Below, piece after piece: positions 60,598 through 64,000 of a DNA stretch of 64,000 nt; the stretch's first letter is position 1; each line of letters starts with the position of its first letter. Below the pieces are notes generated by a model. That model saw nothing but the letters and a program-made list of their open reading frames with translations, made no database searches and was not told where the DNA came from. The stretch is from contig LVWT01000012.1 of NCBI GenBank assembly GCA_002083405.1, forward strand, positions 87,125-151,124, written 5' to 3'. The stretch comes from Nitrospira sp. SG-bin2 (lineage in GTDB: Bacteria; Nitrospirota; Nitrospiria; Nitrospirales; Nitrospiraceae). A program made the position numbers and the translations under genes.

Positions 60598-60828
60598 TCA
60601 AGCGGGCATGTCCGGCCAAGACTGACGGGTAGAGGGCCCGCGCTTACGCAACGCGGGATTTTGACAGAATGGGCACTGAGGTTCAACCACTAACCCACAT
60701 GATGCATGATCATGGTTACTGTGACCTCCAGCCCTCGGTCTTTCTTGAAGCGTATCGCCAACGAAGCAGGCCTCACAAGGAACAGCGACTTCCTCATGCT
60801 GGTTTTTCGTGCTCTTGGTGCTTACCAT
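60598..60828 (-). CDS. Candidate small zinc-finger-like protein
   Basis: 76 residues. Two cysteine pairs (VPCEACFVG and QCPFCQNP) and HDHASCG suggest a zinc site. It lies 56 bases upstream of hpnR in the same direction and starts 6 bases from the divergent HTH gene, which is awkward for promoters; no Shine-Dalgarno site. Real or not is uncertain. Confidence 0.35.
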   Translation of the reverse strand: MVSTKSTKNQHEEVAVPCEACFVGDTLQERPRAGGHSNHDHASCGLVVEPQCPFCQNPALRKRGPSTRQSWPDMPA

Positions 60829-60833
60829 GTGTC

Positions 60834-61142
60834 ATGCCGCCGCCCGAACGCACCGTCCGCCAGCGAATTATCGAACTGCTGATCGGCACGCGGTTATCGT
60901 CGTATCAACTGGCACAGATGGTCGGCATTGCGGAACGGCTGATTGAAGGACATCTTCCGCATGTGGTTAAGACGCTGGCCCGGGACCGCACGCACCGATT
61001 CGTGCTGGAACCGGCTGCCTGTTCCGACTGCGGGTTCGTGTTTCGGGACCGGACAAGGTTCACGAGGCCCAGCCGGTGTCCCACATGCCGGAGCGAGGGG
61101 ATTACAGCTCCCCGGTATGGAATCGAGCCGGTCAGAAAATGA
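60834..61142 (+). CDS. Small HTH plus zinc-ribbon regulator-like protein
   Basis: 102 residues from ATG at 60834; the frame is open further upstream to 60669 without protein character. N-terminal winged-helix part (RQRIIELLIGTRLSSYQLAQ, MVGIAERLIEGHLPHV) then a zinc ribbon with AACSDCGFVF and RCPTCRSEGI. This matches a type of predicted transcriptional regulator with HTH and Zn ribbon common in archaea. Target unknown; divergent from the candidate zinc protein and hpnR. Confidence 0.75.
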   Translation: MPPPERTVRQRIIELLIGTRLSSYQLAQMVGIAERLIEGHLPHVVKTLARDRTHRFVLEPAACSDCGFVFRDRTRFTRPSRCPTCRSEGITAPRYGIEPVRK

Positions 61143-61192
61143 TCCGGCCATCTGGACAGACGCGTGTCAAATGAGTAGGATACTGCCCGACC

Positions 61193-61417
61193 ATGGTTAT
61201 GAAATTCCCACGTGCGATATTTTGCGCCCTTGGTTTTCTCCTGGTACTGGGCTGTTCCGACAAGGCCAAGGACTTGTTCGAAACCGCCGTGTTTGAAGAG
61301 AACCAAAATAATATACCCCATGCAAGGGAACTCTACGAAGAACTGATTCGCGCCCACCCCTCTAGCAAACTAGCCGAACTCGCCAAAGCCCGATTAGCAG
61401 ACTTGAAGGAACGGTAA
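61193..61417 (+). CDS. Small lipoprotein with a TPR-like helix pair
   Basis: 74 residues. Signal with lipobox FLLVLGC near residue 21 then KDLFETAVFEENQNNIPHAR and YEELIRAHPSSKLAELAKAR, a single TPR unit as in the YbgF/CpoB or YfiO type. Two Met starts, 61193 and 61199. Probably an envelope scaffold protein. Terminates before the DUF1295 gene. Confidence 0.75.
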   Translation: MVMKFPRAIFCALGFLLVLGCSDKAKDLFETAVFEENQNNIPHARELYEELIRAHPSSKLAELAKARLADLKER

Positions 61418-61448
61418 CGCGCGGCCCATTCGGAACAACCGAAGTGCG

Positions 61449-62264
61449 TCACAGGCTCTTGGGAAACCACGGAAAGAACGCGTTCGTCGTCTGCTGATAG
61501 TTCCGATACTCCTCCTCACGGCTTGCCAGCGCCTGAGCTTCCGTCCGTGGAATACCGGTGACTTTCAGCAACAGCGCTCCCATAAGAATCGGCCCAACCC
61601 AGGTCAATAGCCAGCCGGGCGCTCCCATCGTCATCACGACATAGGAACACCAATGGAGCCATTCGAAAAAATAGTTGGGATGGCGTGAGTAGCGCCAGAG
61701 ACCGTCCCGGCATACGCGCCCATGGTTCCGTGGATCGGCGCGAAAATGTGCGAGCTGCCGGTCAGCCCTCGTTTCACCGGACACCGCCACACCCCAGATC
61801 AACAACCCGACTATCTCGATCAGCGAGGATGGAGGCTTGGGATTCCAGAGCAGCACCAGAAACGGCACGGAGAAAACCGCCACGGCCAGAGCTTGCAGCT
61901 GAAAGTACGTGAACATCTTAGCCGACTCTGAATCTCCCCATTCCTTCCGCAGGCGTTGATAGCGGGCATCCTCCTGTTTGCCGATCACGCGGTCGAAGAG
62001 AATGTAGCGCCCCAGCCGTCCCGCATAAAACACCACCAACATCGCCGTGAGCACGATCCGCTCGATCCCGCTGTCGGCTTGGGTGGTATACCAAAGCACC
62101 ACCGCCATGAGCCCCAGACACCATCCGACATCCCCGATAGCGGCATTCTTCACACGCCGCTGCAACGCCCATAGCCATGCCATGACGATCGCCATCACAA
62201 GATAGGCCATGACGACAAGGGATAACGGGTCGGATTCAATTAGTTCGGTTTCAGATCCCATCAT
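61449..62264 (-). CDS. DUF1295 / steroid 5-alpha-reductase-like membrane protein
   Basis: 271 residues, multi-pass. A C-terminal signature DGLWRYSRHPNYFFEWLHWC and FRADPRNHGRVCRDG are characteristic of the DUF1295/ICMT-like fold, and FDRVIGKQEDARYQRLRKEW is in the middle. Related enzymes reduce steroids or methylate isoprenylcysteine, but bacterial DUF1295 proteins have no agreed substrate; a link to hopanoid or polyprenyl lipids near hpnR is a guess. Confidence 0.88.
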   Translation of the reverse strand: MMGSETELIESDPLSLVVMAYLVMAIVMAWLWALQRRVKNAAIGDVGWCLGLMAVVLWYTTQADSGIERIVLTAMLVVFYAGRLGRYILFDRVIGKQEDARYQRLRKEWGDSESAKMFTYFQLQALAVAVFSVPFLVLLWNPKPPSSLIEIVGLLIWGVAVSGETRADRQLAHFRADPRNHGRVCRDGLWRYSRHPNYFFEWLHWCSYVVMTMGAPGWLLTWVGPILMGALLLKVTGIPRTEAQALASREEEYRNYQQTTNAFFPWFPKSL

Positions 62265-62284
62265 GCATCCTTCATTGTTATCTT

Positions 62285-63166
62285 TTACGGCACGCCGGCG
62301 TCATAGTCCCACAAATCGGTGTCTCGATGCATCCGACGCTCCAGCCAACTGCGAAAGCCCGGAATGGGAAACGATAGGACGGTCTGGATCTTTTCGCAAT
62401 TCAGCGAGAGGTCGGCAGGCCGCGGGGCCCCGGCATGGGAGCGAGCGGACCCCTCGAGGAGCCGGCCTTGCAGTTCCGGGTACCATGGCAAGAGCGCCCG
62501 TCCAATGTCCCAGCGCGACAACCGTTCCCGACCACCGAGATGATAGAGGCCCGGCACGGCCTGACCGGCTATTTCCCAGACGGCTCGCGCAATCACGCCG
62601 GCCGGAAGGGGGCAGCGGAATTCGTCCCCGTACAGCGTCATGCTCTTGCCGGACTTAGCCGTCCGGCACATGTCTTCGACGAAGCTCCGATTCCCATGCA
62701 GCGAAGCTCCCGCCGTCAGCACAATCCGCAGCACCGTGTGGCGGGGATTCTCCAGAACAAGCTGTTCTGCTTCAATCTTGGTCTTGCCGTAGACGTTGAT
62801 AGGGTTCGGAGCGTCTTCTTCCCGATACCAGCTGTGCCGGCCGTCGAAGACTTCGCCGCTTGAGAGAAAGATAAACGGAATATCGTTGGAGAGTCGCGCC
62901 AGCTGAGCCGTCGCTTCCACGTTGATGCGACGGGCCTGTTCGGGATTCTGCTCACAATCCTTCGTCCGGCTCAGCGCCGCACAGTGGATGACGGCGTGAG
63001 GATCGATCAGCTGCCAGGTCCGCTCCACTGCATCCTGATCCGTCAGATCGAGATCGGCACGAGTGAGCCCATGAACCTCCCAGCCTGGCGCCCATCGGGC
63101 AGCGGACTTCATCACATACTGGCCGATCAGTCCCGCTGCTCCCGTCACAACGGCACGCGGCATCAT
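62285..63166 (-). CDS. RfbD-like NAD-dependent reductase (dTDP-4-dehydrorhamnose reductase family)
   Basis: 293 residues. Short-chain extended dehydrogenase: AVVTGAAGLIGQYVMKSAAR at the N-terminus (GxxGxxG), active-site YGKTKIEAEQ (YxxxK) near 126, FLSSGEVFDGRHSWYREEDA near 101 and PNPINVYG. The family makes activated sugars. The ADLSLNCEKI part near 255 resembles RfbD C-termini, but no other rml genes are nearby, so the product is uncertain. Ends 20 bases upstream of the DUF1295 gene. Confidence 0.85.
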   Translation of the reverse strand: MMPRAVVTGAAGLIGQYVMKSAARWAPGWEVHGLTRADLDLTDQDAVERTWQLIDPHAVIHCAALSRTKDCEQNPEQARRINVEATAQLARLSNDIPFIFLSSGEVFDGRHSWYREEDAPNPINVYGKTKIEAEQLVLENPRHTVLRIVLTAGASLHGNRSFVEDMCRTAKSGKSMTLYGDEFRCPLPAGVIARAVWEIAGQAVPGLYHLGGRERLSRWDIGRALLPWYPELQGRLLEGSARSHAGAPRPADLSLNCEKIQTVLSFPIPGFRSWLERRMHRDTDLWDYDAGVP

Positions 63167-63356
63167 GACACGCCATTGGCGAAACAGTTTTTCCAGAGAG
63201 TGCGCATTGAGGCAACCGGTTGGGTGAGCGGATCACTGCCTACGGGAATCGATGACGTCCCATCGAAGAGGCAGGCTCACATTGGGGGGAGATTCTACGA
63301 CGTCAGACTGCCGGTTGGAAGAGTTTATCCACGGTATTCTCTCGACCCCCTCAGGA
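63167..63356. other. 190-base spacer before the sensor kinase
   Basis: No gene seen. It separates the end of a hybrid kinase (minus strand) from the start of the RfbD-like gene and may hold a terminator or promoter; none is clear by eye. Confidence 0.35.
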
Positions 63357-64000
63357 CTACGCGGCTCGTGATGCCGATTCCGGAGGGGACGTGTCGCACG
63401 GCATCCAGCGATTCAAGGTCTCGGCGAGGGCTTTACTCGCGACCGGCTTGCTGATGAAGTCGTCCATCCCCGCCTCCAAGCATCGCTGGCGATCCTCTTG
63501 CATCGCGTTGGCCGTCATGGCGATGATCGGCGTCCGTCGACCACTGCCTTCCCGGCGGCGAATGGCAGAGGTGGCTTGGAGTCCGTCCATCACAGGCATC
63601 TGGCAATCCATCAGGACCACGGCATACGCAATCCGTTCAAGCGCCTCACAGGCCTCGTGCCCATTTCCGGCAATATCCACCCGATAGCCCAGCTTCTCGA
63701 TCATTTTCACCGCCACTTTTTGGTTAATGGGGTTATCTTCCGCAACAAGAATGCGTCCGCGAGACTGCGCCTGCGCTTCAGACAGGCTGTGGCGGGTAAT
63801 CAGCGGCGCAGGAGGTTGCGCCGTGCCAGAGACCGCGGAGGAAGAATTTGCCAAGACAAGGCTGAGACAACTGTACAATTGAGATTGCCGGATCGGTTTC
63901 GTCAAGTAGGCGGCGATCCCGGCATCCTGAGCCGCTTTGGCGTCGCCACGCCGGCCCAATGATGTGAGGAGGATCAAGCGGGTGGAACTGATCGGCGATT
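63357..64000 (-). CDS. C-terminal part of a hybrid sensor kinase with two receiver domains
   Basis: At least 214 residues; the frame continues past the right edge, so the kinase part is missing. The end of one receiver domain is seen (LILLTSLGRRGDAKAAQDAG, AAYLTKPIRQSQ), then a linker and a full second receiver: RILVAEDNPINQKVAVKMIE, acceptor Asp in AVVLMDCQMPVMDGLQATSA and MTANAM with FISKPV. Tandem receivers of this form are typical of large hybrid histidine kinases. The stop is at 63357. Confidence 0.88.
   Translation of the reverse strand, partial: SPISSTRLILLTSLGRRGDAKAAQDAGIAAYLTKPIRQSQLYSCLSLVLANSSSAVSGTAQPPAPLITRHSLSEAQAQSRGRILVAEDNPINQKVAVKMIEKLGYRVDIAGNGHEACEALERIAYAVVLMDCQMPVMDGLQATSAIRRREGSGRRTPIIAMTANAMQEDRQRCLEAGMDDFISKPVASKALAETLNRWMPCDTSPPESASRAA

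Noticed and set aside
1..64000. CRISPR arrays, insertion sequences with transposase, prophage genes, rRNA genes
   Set aside because: None seen: no regularly spaced repeats with unique spacers, no transposase or integrase frames and no rRNA-like stretches.

Overview
The window is a gene-dense bacterial chromosome segment of fairly high G+C content. It has no rRNA, prophage, transposase or CRISPR array. Gene content and families suggest Nitrospirota, most likely a Nitrospira-like nitrifier. The pointers are a hopanoid C-3 methylase (HpnR type), a nitrosocyanin-like secreted cupredoxin, a combined Asp-family/citramalate operon with a phosphoglycerate-mutase-like protein in place of ThrB, and a palindromic intergenic element of the kind I associate with Nitrospira. 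The taxonomic call is inference; no 16S gene is present.

Layout. 1-3774: minor pilin operon (pilX, pilW, pilV, fimT-like) and prepilin peptidase, all minus strand. 3986-9002: a lone LuxR-type HTH protein, then rlmB, cysS, dedA and surE, then ihfA-merR-tRNA-Pro(GGG). 9035-16902: amino-acid operon read right to left from a clear sigma70-type promoter: aminotransferase, hom, thrC, apgM-like (predicted homoserine kinase), lysC, cimA. 17082-23121: plus-strand pdxJ, nnr, tsaE, lapA-like and mutS, with overlapping junctions from nnr onward. 23150-24385: two secreted proteins of unknown function. 24670-34561: the translation/RNA operon rimP, nusA, infB, ylxP, rbfA, truB, rpsO, pnp and an M16 protease, with a large structured leader in front of pnp. 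34668-38692: D-amino-acid aminotransferase-like protein, chagasin-like inhibitor, Rieske protein, DUF192 protein, ferredoxin, cupredoxin and a lipoprotein. 38843-42850: CBS protein, then a cellulose-synthase-like protein with two PilZ domains and a BcsS-like outer-membrane protein. 43055-47835: MEKHLA protein, leuC, leuD, a small membrane protein, corA and a lipoprotein. 48166-57225: aminotransferase preceded by a 42-codon remnant resembling its own N-terminus, lytic transglycosylase, exported MsrA, SLOG-fold protein, TPR protein, coiled-coil protein, tldE and tldD. 57314-58514: a two-gene DUF5343 + Swt1-type HEPN module, the best candidate for an undescribed conflict or toxin system. 58998-64000: hpnR, small regulators, a lipoprotein, a DUF1295 methyltransferase-like protein, an RfbD-like reductase and the C-terminal end of a hybrid sensor kinase cut by the window edge.

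How the genes work together. The aspartate operon makes homoserine and threonine, and CimA and LeuCD supply 2-oxobutyrate and leucine precursors, so branched-chain synthesis need not pass through threonine deaminase. The rimP-to-pnp operon is the usual ribosome/transcription maturation set. The bcsA/bcsS pair points to c-di-GMP-controlled exopolysaccharide. Several secreted redox and copper proteins around 35-38 kb fit an aerobic, redox-active periplasm. Start codons were chosen from Shine-Dalgarno matches and overlaps where these were visible; alternatives are given in the entries.
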